A stretch of 64,000 bases of DNA, taken from the NCBI RefSeq assembly GCF_014486695.1, contig NZ_JACTAB010000002.1:124001-188000 (forward strand), written 5' to 3'. How positions within the stretch are numbered: position 1 is the stretch's first letter; each line of letters begins with the position of its first letter. This document shows positions 36,799-46,051 of the stretch, piece after piece. The notes beneath the pieces were generated by a model. It did not search any database. It worked only from the letters and a program-made list of their open reading frames with translations, and was not told the DNA's origin. Both the position numbers and the translations under genes were made by a program. This DNA comes from Flavobacterium buctense (lineage in GTDB: Bacteria > Bacteroidota > Bacteroidia > Flavobacteriales > Flavobacteriaceae).

Positions 36799-37950
36799 TT
36801 AGTTTTCTTTGAAAGGATGTCGTTGTTGCCAAACCAAAGTTGGCTCAAGTTGCGGGAATATTTTCGCCATGAACTTATTAACCCATTTATTCGTGTGGTA
36901 TATAAATCCCGACATCAGAATGGGTTTAGCACCAATAGAACTCTTAATTTCCAAAGCCGTTCTTCCGAAGATAATCTTCTCGAATTGGTTTTCGATGCCA
37001 AATTTGGTCATGTTGTAAAGCATATTCAAATACAACATTTTTTCTTTTTGAATTTGGTCATCATAGCCTAAGAAATAGGTTTCCAAAACAGTACCGTTTA
37101 AAAGCAGCGTGTGAAAGCCGACTAGCTTTTCGTCTAAAAAATAACCCACCAATTTAAATCGGTCACCACATTGTTTTTTAAAAGTAGAGAAATGATTTTT
37201 GGCTAAAAAGAAAGTATTAAAAGGCGCATTTTTAGCCACATGATGATACAATTCGTAAATGCGTTCTTCCTGCTGTGTGATTTCTTCCCACGACAATTCT
37301 TTGGTGGTAATTCCTGCTGCTTTTTTGTGCGAACGCTTGTATTGGTCACGGTATTTTTTAGAGAAAGCAGCAATGTAATCTTCTTGTTTTTGCCAGTTCT
37401 TTTGCAATTCAAAAATCATGTTAGGCTGGGTATTGAACTCATAGATGTTAGTGAACTGATGCTTTTTCAGTTCCTCAGCGCAATGTTGGTAGAAATCTTT
37501 AAAGGAAACAATATGGATTTTAATTTTTTGTTCTTTAAAATATTGGGTTATAGCATTGGCACATTCTAAAAGTAAATCACTGATGTCTTTATAGTCAATG
37601 GTTTTAATGAATTCGTAACCATTTTGTCCCGTAATCATATTGTTGCCAAGGAATAAAACGTGAGAAGCAAAATTTTTAAACACAAAATTCCGAACATAGG
37701 TTTTCAAACATCGGTCTCTTTCTCCAAAGGATTCCAGTTTGTTCAGATTTAGGTATTGCGCTAAGGCAACTCCAATAAGTTCTGCTTTTTCGAATATGCC
37801 TATATAAAAGCACTCCATATTAGTTGGTGCCGAATTTTCGAGCACTTTTAAATAATGGGTTTGCAAAAAAACATTCTCTTGCGCAACTTTATCCCAAGTA
37901 TCAGGAAGTTGAGCTGTTGAAGTGTAAATTTTAAATGAAGGTGTATCCAA
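36799..37950 (-). CDS. GNAT / FemAB-like N-acetyltransferase
   Basis: A 383-residue soluble protein with two GNAT-type halves, as in BioF2-like or FemAB-like acyltransferases (often peptidoglycan or polysaccharide related). The first half covers residues 1-200. The second includes KFLSKKYRDQYKRSHKKA-like (here SKKYRDQYKRSHKKAAG), LVGYFLDEKLVGFHTLLLNGTVLETYFLGYD (in parts) and EKIIFGRTALEIKSSIGAKP. No signal peptide. The start ATG at 37948-37950 is just after the DUF1761 terminator. Donor and acceptor cannot be told from the sequence. Confidence 0.7.
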   Translation of the reverse strand: MDTPSFKIYTSTAQLPDTWDKVAQENVFLQTHYLKVLENSAPTNMECFYIGIFEKAELIGVALAQYLNLNKLESFGERDRCLKTYVRNFVFKNFASHVLFLGNNMITGQNGYEFIKTIDYKDISDLLLECANAITQYFKEQKIKIHIVSFKDFYQHCAEELKKHQFTNIYEFNTQPNMIFELQKNWQKQEDYIAAFSKKYRDQYKRSHKKAAGITTKELSWEEITQQEERIYELYHHVAKNAPFNTFFLAKNHFSTFKKQCGDRFKLVGYFLDEKLVGFHTLLLNGTVLETYFLGYDDQIQKEKMLYLNMLYNMTKFGIENQFEKIIFGRTALEIKSSIGAKPILMSGFIYHTNKWVNKFMAKIFPQLEPTLVWQQRHPFKEN

Positions 37951-37953
37951 AGT

Positions 37954-37985
37954 AAAAAAAATCGCTCCACAAATGTAGAGCGATT
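37954..37985 (-). terminator. Terminator of the DUF1761 gene
   Basis: AATCGCTC pairs with GAGCGATT around a 10-base loop, with an eight-base A-run on the downstream side of the minus strand. It begins 22 bases beyond the DUF1761 stop. Confidence 0.88.
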
Positions 37986-38006
37986 GAGTTATAAATAAAT
38001 GTTAAA

Positions 38007-38495
38007 CTATTTCCATCCGCAGATTATAGCTCCCATGATTGTCATCGAAACAATCCAATACCCGGAAGTCACTAGGATGTATTTCCAAGATTTTTGTTCA
38101 AATAAGGAATTGATGGCAGTGGTTGGTAGCGCAATAAATACTCCGAAAAAGAAACCGTGTAAGGCTCCGTGTTTGTATGTTCGGAAGGCATCACCGTAAT
38201 CGGCCATAAACGCCGCGTAAGAAGGTTTGGCTGTTTCTATGAAATCGGGACCACCAATCATTCCAATCGCTCCGATTTGATGTATTACCATACTTGATAA
38301 AATAAAGGATAACATGAATGAATAAAAAATAGTTAAACCAAAAACTTTTAACATGTTGGATTGTTTGGCTTTTTCTTCGGTCATTCCGGTTTCATTCATC
38401 CAAATGGTTCCGAAAACTTTTGGATTGTACCAGACAAATCCAACCAAGAGTGTAACTAATGTTGAGACTAAAACTGCGTAAATGTTAAATGGCAT
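38007..38495 (-). CDS. DUF1761 membrane protein
   Basis: A 162-residue membrane protein with four hydrophobic segments (about residues 5-22, 50-72, 105-125 and 140-160). The N-terminal motif LLVGFVWYNPKVFGTIWMNETGMTEEKAK (in parts: FVWYNPKVFGTIWM) is typical of DUF1761. Function unknown. It is a single gene with its own terminator. A 214-base AT-rich gap separates it from the divergent LRR gene and holds both promoters and no ORF. Confidence 0.85.
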   Translation of the reverse strand: MPFNIYAVLVSTLVTLLVGFVWYNPKVFGTIWMNETGMTEEKAKQSNMLKVFGLTIFYSFMLSFILSSMVIHQIGAIGMIGGPDFIETAKPSYAAFMADYGDAFRTYKHGALHGFFFGVFIALPTTAINSLFEQKSWKYILVTSGYWIVSMTIMGAIICGWK

Positions 38496-38644
38496 AATGT
38501 TAGTTTTAATGGGTTAGTATTTCAAATGTATAAAATATTTTTCAAACAGATTTTAAACTTAAAAAAGGTTGTTGATTGTTAAAATTTAGTAATTTTTGTA
38601 AGATAAATATATTAAAATTTAAACACATAATGTATTTCATCGAT

Positions 38645-38652
38645 TATATTTG
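38645..38652 (+). promoter_or_regulatory. -7 element of the LRR gene promoter
   Basis: TATATTTG matches TAnnTTTG, 57 bases before the ATG at 38710. No -33 TTG at the right distance. Confidence 0.45.
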
Positions 38653-38709
38653 TTTTTAAACGACCTTTCTTATAGTTTTACATCGTCATTAACCTCAAAT
38701 CTAAATGAT

Positions 38710-39564
38710 ATGAAATCTATTTTTACTTATGTAGCGGTGCTTTTGGTTTCGACCTCAGTATTTGCAGAGATATCTTCAACAGAGAAAAATGCTTTGATCA
38801 AATTATACAAAGCAACTAAAGGTTCAAATTGGACCAACAAATGGGATTTAAAATCGCCTACCACATCTTGGTATGGTGTAGAAATCAAAAACGATAAAGT
38901 AATCGGAATCAAACTGATGAATAACAACCTTGTAGGTGAATTGCCAACTGAAATTGGTGACTTAACTTCATTGGAAGTTTTGAATTTATTCAGAAATGAT
39001 ATTTCAGGAGTATTGCCTGAATCTATAGGTAATTTAAAAAGTTTGACTAAATTGAATGTTGCTTTCAACAAAGTAACCGGTGCCTTGCCTGAAACTATAG
39101 GAAACGCTATTCAATTGAAATCAATTGAAATGCACATGAACAGATTAACCGGTGTTTTGCCTGTTAGTATTGGAACTTTAACCAGTCTTGAAACACTTTC
39201 TTTATTCAACAATGAGATTGAAGGTTCAATTCCAATGTCTTATTATCAGTTAAAATCACTAAAAGTATTATTGTTAAATAGCAATAGATTGACCGGTAAA
39301 TTAGAAAAAGAAGTGTCAAACTTATCTTCTTTAGAGACTTTGAGTTTGTTTGAAAACAGAATTGAAGGTCAAGTGCCATTCGATTTAGAGAAATTACAAA
39401 ACTTAAAAGAGATGAATATTTCTTATAATATGTTCAATGGTTTTGTTTCAAGAAATTTAGCCAAATTGGATACTTTAAACATGACAATGGTCAATGAGCA
39501 AGGTGTTGCTACTACTTTGAAAGTAAGTATTGATAAAAACTCAGCGTTTGCTGCAGATGAATAA
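38710..39564 (+). CDS. Exported leucine-rich-repeat protein
   Basis: A 284-residue protein from ATG 38710; an earlier in-frame start at 38650 precedes the signal peptide by 20 residues and is rejected. The signal peptide is MKSIFTYVAVLLVSTSVFA. Then comes an LRR cap (LIKLYKATKGSNWTNKWDLK, in parts) that resembles plant-type LRR N-termini. About eight repeats of about 24 residues follow the pattern GxLPxxIGxLxxLExLxLxxNxI. The C-terminus has no T9SS sorting domain. Such proteins bind other proteins or glycans. A terminator follows. The exact location (periplasm or surface) is unclear. Confidence 0.85.
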   Translation: MKSIFTYVAVLLVSTSVFAEISSTEKNALIKLYKATKGSNWTNKWDLKSPTTSWYGVEIKNDKVIGIKLMNNNLVGELPTEIGDLTSLEVLNLFRNDISGVLPESIGNLKSLTKLNVAFNKVTGALPETIGNAIQLKSIEMHMNRLTGVLPVSIGTLTSLETLSLFNNEIEGSIPMSYYQLKSLKVLLLNSNRLTGKLEKEVSNLSSLETLSLFENRIEGQVPFDLEKLQNLKEMNISYNMFNGFVSRNLAKLDTLNMTMVNEQGVATTLKVSIDKNSAFAADE

Positions 39565-39592
39565 TATGTTTTGTGTTGGTTGTTTAATTAAG

Positions 39593-39626
39593 AAAAGGTC
39601 TCAATATTTAATTGAGACCTTTTTTT
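39593..39626. terminator. Bidirectional terminator between the LRR and J/KTSC genes
   Basis: AAAGGTCTCAAT pairs with ATTGAGACCTTT around a 5-base loop. It has an A-tract on the left and a seven-base T-tract on the right, between two converging genes. Confidence 0.93.
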
Positions 39627-39631
39627 ATAAC

Positions 39632-40084
39632 TTATTCTGCGGCAACTAATTTCGTAGTGCTTCTGTAAATGTATTCGTTGTAAATGTGTCTTCTGGCAAA
39701 ACGACTTGGCGATTCTGCATTCACCATTTTAATATAAATAGGTCTAAGAACACCAAAGTATTCAAAAGAATTCCCGTCTAAGAAGGTGATGTACAAAACA
39801 CTATTCTCATAATAAAAATCCGCAATATTTGTGCTTGTGGTGATTCGAGTGTATTCTGCTTTGTCTTTTTCCAAAGTTTCCGGTGCAATACTTACCAAGA
39901 AATGATAAGCAGCAATAATCTCTTTACTTTTTTCTTCAGCTGCCAAACGCTCTGTATCATCTGATATTGCATCAGGATGAGAATCTTTCATGCTGTTTCT
40001 GTAAATTGTCTTTAACTCCTTAAGAGTTGCTGTCTTTGTAACGCCAAGTAACGCTCTGTACTCGACAATTTTTTTCATGTTCAT
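39632..40084 (-). CDS. J-domain plus KTSC-domain protein
   Basis: A 150-residue cytoplasmic protein. Residues 8-65 form a J domain (YRALLGVTKTATLKELKTIYR) with an intact HPD motif at His36-Pro37-Asp38, the part that stimulates DnaK ATPase. Residues about 85-140 resemble a KTSC domain (VLYITFLDGNSFEYFGVLR, then HIYNEYIYRST), a small domain linked to RNA or protein binding. No zinc-finger or client-binding DnaJ domain is present. It may target DnaK to a specific partner. The start ATG is 40084 or two codons later (MNMKK). Confidence 0.8.
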   Translation of the reverse strand: MNMKKIVEYRALLGVTKTATLKELKTIYRNSMKDSHPDAISDDTERLAAEEKSKEIIAAYHFLVSIAPETLEKDKAEYTRITTSTNIADFYYENSVLYITFLDGNSFEYFGVLRPIYIKMVNAESPSRFARRHIYNEYIYRSTTKLVAAE

Positions 40085-40100
40085 ATGGGTGCTTTTTTCT

Positions 40101-40134
40101 AAAAAAAGAAAGCCACTCTTTTCAGAATGGCTTC
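40101..40134 (-). terminator. Terminator downstream of the initiator tRNA
   Basis: AGCCA pairs with TGGCT, continued by TCT/AGA after one C-A mismatch, and an eight-base A-run follows on the minus strand's downstream side. It begins 7 bases beyond the tRNA 3' end. Confidence 0.75.
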
Positions 40135-40140
40135 TCTTCG

Positions 40141-40213
40141 TAGCGGGAACAGGACTCGAACCTGTGACCTTCGGGTTATGAGCCCGACGAGCTGCCTACT
40201 GCTCTATCCCGCG
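40141..40213 (-). tRNA. Initiator tRNA-fMet (CAT anticodon)
   Basis: A 73-nt cloverleaf ending in A73; CCA is not encoded. The anticodon loop is CTCATAA. Three initiator hallmarks are present: the GGG/CCC pairs at the base of the anticodon stem, the A11-U24 pair in the D stem (GAGC/GCTC), and an unpaired 1-72 position. The mismatch here is C1-U72 instead of the usual C1-A72. The acceptor stem is CGCGGGA with TCCCGCT and the T-arm is ACAGG-TTCGAGT-CCTGT. It is transcribed from its own strong promoter (40226-40255) and followed by a terminator. Confidence 0.93.
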
Positions 40214-40225
40214 ATGTTTCAAGTG

Positions 40226-40255
40226 CAAATATACAACGAATATCAATAAATGCAA
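40226..40255 (-). promoter_or_regulatory. Promoter of the initiator tRNA
   Basis: On the minus strand: TTG, 19 bases, TATATTTG, a complete match to the Bacteroidota consensus TTG-N19-TAnnTTTG. The expected start site is 5-8 bases before the mature tRNA 5' end. It is the clearest promoter in the window. Confidence 0.88.
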
Positions 40256-40301
40256 CAAAAAAGGTAAAAAATCTTTATTTCTTCTATTGAACTGATATGA
40301 C

Positions 40302-40309
40302 TACCTTTG
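40302..40309 (+). promoter_or_regulatory. -7 element of the era promoter
   Basis: TACCTTTG matches TAnnTTTG, 20 bases before the era ATG. The expected -33 position is T-rich but not TTG. Confidence 0.55.
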
Positions 40310-40329
40310 CAAAAAATAAATTAGAGTAG

Positions 40330-41214
40330 ATGTCGCACAAAGCAGGATTCGTAAATATTATTGGCAACCCAAACGTTGGAAAATCAACTTTAATGAATGC
40401 CTTTGTTGGGGAAAGATTGTCTATCATAACTTCCAAAGCACAAACCACTCGTCACCGAATTTTAGGTATTGTGAACGGAGAAGATTTTCAGGTTGTCTTA
40501 TCAGACACACCGGGAATTATCAAACCGGCTTACGAAATGCAAAAATCGATGATGGACTTTGTGAAATCGGCTTTCGAAGATGCTGATGTGTTAATTTATA
40601 TGGTCGAAATAGGAGAGAAAGAACTTAAAGACGAAGACTTTTTCAATAAAATTATTCATTCTAAAATTCCAGTGTTATTGTTGTTAAACAAAATCGACAA
40701 ATCCAACCAAGAAGAATTGGAAGAACAAATAGAGTTGTGGAAAGCCAAAGTGCCTAATGCCGAAATTTTTCCAATATCAGCGTTAGAAAATTTCAATGTA
40801 AAAGAAGTTTTTGCCCGAATTCTAGACTTGCTTCCGGTATCACCGCCTTATTATCCAAAAGATGCTTTAACCGATAAGCCGGAGCGTTTCTTCGTCAACG
40901 AAACCATTCGTGAAAAAATCTTATTAAACTACGATAAAGAGATTCCATATGCTGTAGAAATTGAAACCGAAGAATTTTTAGAAGACGAAAAGATTATCCG
41001 AATTCGTTCCGTAATCATGGTCGAGCGAGATACGCAAAAAGGAATCATCATTGGTCACAAAGGCGCAGCTTTAAAGAAAGTCGGGATGCAGTCTCGCGAA
41101 GATTTAGAGAAGTTTTTCGGGAAGCAAATCCACATCGAATTGTACGTAAAAGTCAATAAAGACTGGAGAAGTAATGCATACCAATTGCGTCGTTTTGGTT
41201 ACAACCAAAAATAA
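40330..41214 (+). CDS. era: GTPase Era
   Basis: Era binds 16S rRNA near its 3' end and assists 30S subunit assembly. The GTPase domain has G1 GNPNVGKST (residues 12-20), the switch TTSKAQTTRHR-like motif SKAQTTRHRILG, G3 DTPGI and G4 LLNKIDK. The C-terminal KH domain has GIIIGHKGAALKKVG. Length 294 is normal. It meets the next gene, transcribed in the opposite direction, with adjoining stops (41214 and 41215). It has its own promoter divergent from the tRNA. Confidence 0.98.
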   Translation: MSHKAGFVNIIGNPNVGKSTLMNAFVGERLSIITSKAQTTRHRILGIVNGEDFQVVLSDTPGIIKPAYEMQKSMMDFVKSAFEDADVLIYMVEIGEKELKDEDFFNKIIHSKIPVLLLLNKIDKSNQEELEEQIELWKAKVPNAEIFPISALENFNVKEVFARILDLLPVSPPYYPKDALTDKPERFFVNETIREKILLNYDKEIPYAVEIETEEFLEDEKIIRIRSVIMVERDTQKGIIIGHKGAALKKVGMQSREDLEKFFGKQIHIELYVKVNKDWRSNAYQLRRFGYNQK

Positions 41215-41724
41215 TTACTCTTTAATAACGTCCAAAAAAACAGCTTCAAGTTCGTCCATCTGAGTGTGGCCTTTCTCGCGAATTTGTCGGGCAATAACAT
41301 AAAGTAGAAACCAAATAATTACCATGATAAACATCACGATGAAATCCATAAGCATGGGTTCATTCAGCGTGTAATTGGAATAAGCGAACATGCCGAATAA
41401 GGTAAAAACTCCGGCAACCACGAAATGTAGAAACATAAACATAGTCCAAAGGGTTTGATCCGGGCCAAACAATCCTCTGATGTGGGTTGCATTTTTTTCA
41501 TCGCCTTCTTTTTCTTCCAATTCAATACTTAAATGCGGTGACCAATAATGTCTTTTTTCTCTCGAAAAAGTAAACTGGACATGGTTGTTTCTCACTTTCA
41601 TTAAGAAATCGGGTGAGTTGTTTTTATGTCTGTAAGTCACAAATTTCTCTCGGACTTCCGTTATGTTTTGTTCGAGGTCTTTATAAAACCGAGGGCGAAG
41701 TCTAACCTCATGTTCCGTGTCCAT
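41215..41724 (-). CDS. Two-helix membrane protein, function unknown
   Basis: A 169-residue protein with a charged N-terminal half (residues 1-85, including RLRPRFYKDLEQNITEVREKF and VQFTFSREKRHYWSPHLSIEL in parts) and two membrane helices (about 92-115 and 125-147). The C-terminus is cytoplasmic and acidic. It sits between era and der, two GTPases of ribosome assembly, but on the opposite strand. Its stop abuts the era stop without a gap. The family is conserved in flavobacteria as far as I can judge, but I cannot name a function. Confidence 0.6.
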   Translation of the reverse strand: MDTEHEVRLRPRFYKDLEQNITEVREKFVTYRHKNNSPDFLMKVRNNHVQFTFSREKRHYWSPHLSIELEEKEGDEKNATHIRGLFGPDQTLWTMFMFLHFVVAGVFTLFGMFAYSNYTLNEPMLMDFIVMFIMVIIWFLLYVIARQIREKGHTQMDELEAVFLDVIKE

Positions 41725-41772
41725 AAAAACAGTTTTTAGGATGTTAATACCATACTAAAAGTAATAAAATAA

Positions 41773-41802
41773 TTGAATTTGTGCTCTTTAATACTACCTT
41801 TG
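41773..41802 (+). promoter_or_regulatory. Promoter of der
   Basis: TTG (41773-41775), 19 bases, TACCTTTG (41795-41802): a full match to the Bacteroidota consensus. A start site about 6 bases later leaves a leader under 10-15 bases before the first ATG. Confidence 0.8.
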
Positions 41803-41815
41803 CACCATATTTAAA

Positions 41816-43132
41816 ATGATTATGAACAATATTGTAGCCATAGTTGGAAGACCAAATGTAGGGAAATCGACTTTTTTTAACCGTTTAATCAAAAGAAGAG
41901 AAGCCATCGTTGACTCGGTTAGCGGTGTAACTCGTGATAGAAATTACGGTAAAAGCGAATGGAATGGAAAAGAGTTTTCAGTAATTGATACCGGTGGTTA
42001 TATCAAAGGTTCCGATGATATTTTTGAAGGAGAAATTCGCCGTCAGGTAGAATTGGCTATTGACGAAGCCGATGCGATTATTTTCGTTGTCGATGTAGAA
42101 GAAGGTATTACACCTATGGATGCCGAGGTCGCCAAATTGTTGCGAAAAGTTACTAAACCAATTCTTTTAGCTGTAAACAAAGTAGACAATGCGATGCGTG
42201 AAAAAGACGCTATCGAATTTTATAATTTAGGGTTAGGCGAATATTTCACCATTGCCAGTATCAGCGGAAGTGGAACCGGAGAATTGTTAGACAAATTAGT
42301 CGAAGTATTACCTGAATTACCGGAAGTTTCTGAAGATGAGGAGCAACTACCTAGATTTTGCGTAGTTGGTCGTCCTAATGCCGGAAAATCTTCTTTCATC
42401 AATGCGTTAATTGGTGAAGATAGATTCGTTGTAACCGATATCGCCGGAACAACAAGAGATTCAATCGATACAAGATATAATCGTTTTGGGTTCGAATTTA
42501 ACTTGGTCGATACCGCCGGAATTCGTAGAAAAGCCAAAGTAAAAGAGGATTTAGAATTTTACTCTGTAATGCGTTCGGTGCGTGCGATTGAGCATTCGGA
42601 TGTTTGTATTCTTTTAATTGATGCTACCCGCGGTTTTGAAGGACAAGACCAAAGTATTTTTTGGCTGGCCGAAAAGAACCGTAAAGGCGTAATCATTTTG
42701 GTAAACAAATGGGATTTGGTTGAAAAAGATACCATGTCAACGCGTGATTACGAAGCTAAAATCCGTGAAGAATTACAGCCTTTTACCGATGTGCCGATTA
42801 TTTTTACTTCAGCAATAACCAAACAACGTTTGTTAAAAGCCTTGGAAGAAACCGTAAAAGTTTACGAAAACAGGAAGCAACGTATTCCAACTTCAAAGTT
42901 TAACGACTTTATGTTGAAATTAATAGAAGCCTATCCACCGCCGGCTTTGAAAGGAAAATATGTAAAGATTAAATACTGTATGCAATTGCCAACACCAACA
43001 CCTCAGTTTGTGTTTTTTGCCAATTTACCCCAATACGTAAAAGAACCCTATAAGCGTTTCTTAGAAAATAAAATACGTGAAAACTGGGATTTCTCAGGGG
43101 TACCGATTGATATTTACATCAGAGAAAAGTAA
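41816..43132 (+). CDS. der: GTPase Der (EngA)
   Basis: Der has two tandem GTPase domains and is needed for 50S ribosomal subunit assembly. The first domain has G1 GRPNVGKST (near residue 10) and DTGGYI; the second has [20 protein letters not shown] and NKWDLVE. A KH-like C-terminal domain follows (about 355-438, [20 protein letters not shown] in parts). Length 438 is normal. Either ATG 41816 or ATG 41822 (MNNIVAIVG) may be the start; the second fits the family better. It follows its own canonical promoter. Confidence 0.98.
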   Translation: MIMNNIVAIVGRPNVGKSTFFNRLIKRREAIVDSVSGVTRDRNYGKSEWNGKEFSVIDTGGYIKGSDDIFEGEIRRQVELAIDEADAIIFVVDVEEGITPMDAEVAKLLRKVTKPILLAVNKVDNAMREKDAIEFYNLGLGEYFTIASISGSGTGELLDKLVEVLPELPEVSEDEEQLPRFCVVGRPNAGKSSFINALIGEDRFVVTDIAGTTRDSIDTRYNRFGFEFNLVDTAGIRRKAKVKEDLEFYSVMRSVRAIEHSDVCILLIDATRGFEGQDQSIFWLAEKNRKGVIILVNKWDLVEKDTMSTRDYEAKIREELQPFTDVPIIFTSAITKQRLLKALEETVKVYENRKQRIPTSKFNDFMLKLIEAYPPPALKGKYVKIKYCMQLPTPTPQFVFFANLPQYVKEPYKRFLENKIRENWDFSGVPIDIYIREK

Positions 43133-43274
43133 AAAAAAGGGAGTTTCAGACAATACTAATAAATTAGCGTTATCTGTAAATGTTAAATGTTTCGTAAGAA
43201 ATTTTCACATTACATACTAAAATAAGAATTTAGCCGTTATTAATCTTTCTAACTTAATAACCGCTAAATTTTTT

Positions 43275-46049
43275 ATGCCAAAATCTCTCCGTTTATTCTT
43301 AGCACTTTTTATTACTTCCATCACATTTGCACAATCAACAATCTCTCTTAAAGGAAAAGTGATTGACGAAACGACCAAATTACCTATTGAATCCGCTACC
43401 GTTTATTTGACCGCTGTCAAAGACTCTTCAGTGGTTGATTATACCATTACCAACAAAACGGGTAACTTTAACTTCAAAATAAAAAAATCAGACAAACCGG
43501 TTTTACTAAAGGTTTCCTATGTAAGTTATCAGGATTTTAAAGAAGATAAAGTCGACTTAAATACCGATAAAGATTTTGGAACAATTGCCTTGAAAGAGGC
43601 AGTCAATGCGCTTAATGAAGTGGTTATAAAATCTGAAATTCCACCTATCAGAATTAAAAAAGATACTTTAGAATTCAATGCCGCTTCGTTTAAAGTAGGT
43701 GCCGATGCTAATGTAGAAGCCTTACTCAAACAATTACCCGGAGTAGAGATTACACCCGAAGGCAAAATCACCGTTAATGGTCAAGAGGTAAACAATATAC
43801 TAGTCAATGGAAAACCTTTCTTTGGGAAAGACGGCAAAATTGCCACACAAAACCTTCCTGCGGAAATCATTGATAAAGTCCAAGTGGTAGACACCAAAAC
43901 CAAAGCTGAAGAAATTTCAGGGGAAGCTTCCGGTTCTCAAGAAAAAACCATCAATTTAACGATACAAGAAGATAAAAATAAAGGTCTCTTCGGGAAAGTC
44001 GTCGCCGGACAAGGATCGGACAAACGGTATGAATCGAGTTTGTTGCTCAATTATTTTAAAGGCGAACAAAAAGTCAGTGTTTTAGCGTCTTCCAATAACA
44101 TCAATTCTATAGGTTTTTCTATGGATGAGGTTTTTGACAATATGGGTGGCGGAAGAAATTCATCGGTTTTTTATAACGATGATGGAAGTTTTGGCATTAA
44201 TAATATGTCATTTGGTGGCAATCGTGGGATAACCCGGTCCAATATGGTTGGAGTTAATTACCAAGACAAATGGTTGAAAAAAATTGACCAAAGTGGGAGT
44301 TATTATTTTTCCAATGCGGAAACAGAAAATGCCAGTCGAACGGATAGAATTAACCTATTGCCGGAAGGAAGAACGTTTACTAATTCGAATGCAATCACAA
44401 AAAATGGTAGTAATGGGCATAATCTCGATTTAGATTTTGAAATCAAAATAGATTCCTTATCCTCTATTTATATCAATCCAAGTTTTCAGAGAAACAAAAG
44501 CTATAGCCAATCTTCTAGAAACCAAATCACTACCAACGAAGCTTTGGATGAATTGAACAACAGTACTAATGAAGATTACAGCGATAATGAATTTACAAAT
44601 TTTGGAACCGATGTCAGTTTTAGTAAACGTTTTTTAAAGAAAAACCGAGGAATGTCACTTAATTTAGAGTCGGAATTTCAGAGAAGAAATGATTTTGTCA
44701 ATACCAATTCAGCCACACTTTTTGCCGATGCCACACCGGATGATATCAGGAATCAGAACCGATTTGAAAAAGACAACAATGATTTTGTAAAATTAGAAGC
44801 AAGATTTGGGGAACCTTTAACCGATTCACTTCGATTGAGTTTGACTTCAGAAGTTACGTATCGAAAAGTGAGTAATAGCCTGAATACTTTTGATTTTGAC
44901 GGTGCCAATTATACTGATTTTAATGATTTACAATCCAATGGAACGTCTTCAAAAGCAACTACTTTTTTTCCTTCTACCGGATTGATAATAGGCAAAGCTA
45001 AAACCAATGGTAGAATTAACTTCGGACCTGAATTTGTGACTTTTGATGCCCGTTCAAATTATTTAGGATTGATAACCAACAGAAATAAAAACTATGTTTT
45101 CCCAAGAGTGAAAGGATACATCAGTCATCGTATGGGCAAATCAAAATCAATTTATTCTTTTTATGATTATGGTGTTCAATTGCCACAAGCCAATCAGGTT
45201 TTGCCGGTGGAGAATCTGTCAAATCCCTTGAGCACTTTTGTGGGGAATGAGAATCTTCGACCAACACAAAAACACAATTTATACTTTAGTTTTAACGATT
45301 ATGATTATCAGTCGCGTTCCGGTTATTATGTTTATTCCGGGTTTGATTTGAGTCGGGACGCTGTAGTTTCTTCCACTGTTTTTGATGATAATTTTAAGTC
45401 GACAACGACCTACCAAAATGTGGATATGGTTTACAATTCCTATTTAGGAGTTAATTGGAATAAGTCTTATAAAAAGGAAAAGCGAACCTTGCGTTTTGGT
45501 GCCGGAATTAATTTCAATTACAATTCTAATAAAGGGTTGACCAATGCAGTAGCTTTTGAGTCTAAAGCATTACAAATTAATCCGAGAGTCAATTTGACTT
45601 GGAGCATAGACGAATTGGTAACTGTTTCACCAAGCTATCGCTATACTTTGAATACTACCGATTTTAAAAACTATGTGATTGATAAAGCACAAAATTTTAT
45701 CCACAATGCCAAATTAGAAATCACATCCTATGTCCCAAAGCATTTTGTAATTGGAAGTGATTTTGGTTACACTTATAATTCAAACATTGCCGATGGTTTT
45801 AAGAAAGATTTCTATTTATGGAATGTGAGTTTAGGCTATAATTTCTTTAAAGACCAATTTTTAGCCAAAGTAAAAGTTTACGATTTATTAGACCAAAATC
45901 AAAATGCAACGCGTACCATTACACCAACAGCCATTGTTGATGCAGAAAATACCGTTTTAAGACGTTACGTCATGTTCTCACTAACGTATAAACTCGAAAA
46001 GTTTGGCGGAAAGAAAAAAGGGGAAGGCGGAATAATGATAATGGATTAA
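43275..46049 (+). CDS. TonB-family outer membrane beta-barrel protein with CarboxypepD-reg-like domain
   Basis: A 924-residue outer-membrane protein. A signal peptide (residues 1-20) is followed by a carboxypeptidase-regulatory-like domain (LKGKVIDETTKLPIESATVYLT, about 24-105, in parts) and a plug domain (IKKDTLEFNAASFKVG, VEALLKQLPGVEITPEGKI). A large barrel of the outer membrane beta-barrel family 3 type then runs to the C-terminus. The plug is of the OMP_b-brl_3 group rather than a classical TonB receptor. It ends GGKKKGEGGIMIMD. The substrate is unknown. It is a single gene followed by a strong terminator. Confidence 0.88.
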   Translation: MPKSLRLFLALFITSITFAQSTISLKGKVIDETTKLPIESATVYLTAVKDSSVVDYTITNKTGNFNFKIKKSDKPVLLKVSYVSYQDFKEDKVDLNTDKDFGTIALKEAVNALNEVVIKSEIPPIRIKKDTLEFNAASFKVGADANVEALLKQLPGVEITPEGKITVNGQEVNNILVNGKPFFGKDGKIATQNLPAEIIDKVQVVDTKTKAEEISGEASGSQEKTINLTIQEDKNKGLFGKVVAGQGSDKRYESSLLLNYFKGEQKVSVLASSNNINSIGFSMDEVFDNMGGGRNSSVFYNDDGSFGINNMSFGGNRGITRSNMVGVNYQDKWLKKIDQSGSYYFSNAETENASRTDRINLLPEGRTFTNSNAITKNGSNGHNLDLDFEIKIDSLSSIYINPSFQRNKSYSQSSRNQITTNEALDELNNSTNEDYSDNEFTNFGTDVSFSKRFLKKNRGMSLNLESEFQRRNDFVNTNSATLFADATPDDIRNQNRFEKDNNDFVKLEARFGEPLTDSLRLSLTSEVTYRKVSNSLNTFDFDGANYTDFNDLQSNGTSSKATTFFPSTGLIIGKAKTNGRINFGPEFVTFDARSNYLGLITNRNKNYVFPRVKGYISHRMGKSKSIYSFYDYGVQLPQANQVLPVENLSNPLSTFVGNENLRPTQKHNLYFSFNDYDYQSRSGYYVYSGFDLSRDAVVSSTVFDDNFKSTTTYQNVDMVYNSYLGVNWNKSYKKEKRTLRFGAGINFNYNSNKGLTNAVAFESKALQINPRVNLTWSIDELVTVSPSYRYTLNTTDFKNYVIDKAQNFIHNAKLEITSYVPKHFVIGSDFGYTYNSNIADGFKKDFYLWNVSLGYNFFKDQFLAKVKVYDLLDQNQNATRTITPTAIVDAENTVLRRYVMFSLTYKLEKFGGKKKGEGGIMIMD

Positions 46050-46051
46050 AT

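Noticed and set aside
40141..40213. Reading this gene as an elongator tRNA-Met
   Set aside because: The GGG/CCC anticodon-stem pairs, A11-U24 and the unpaired 1-72 position are initiator features.
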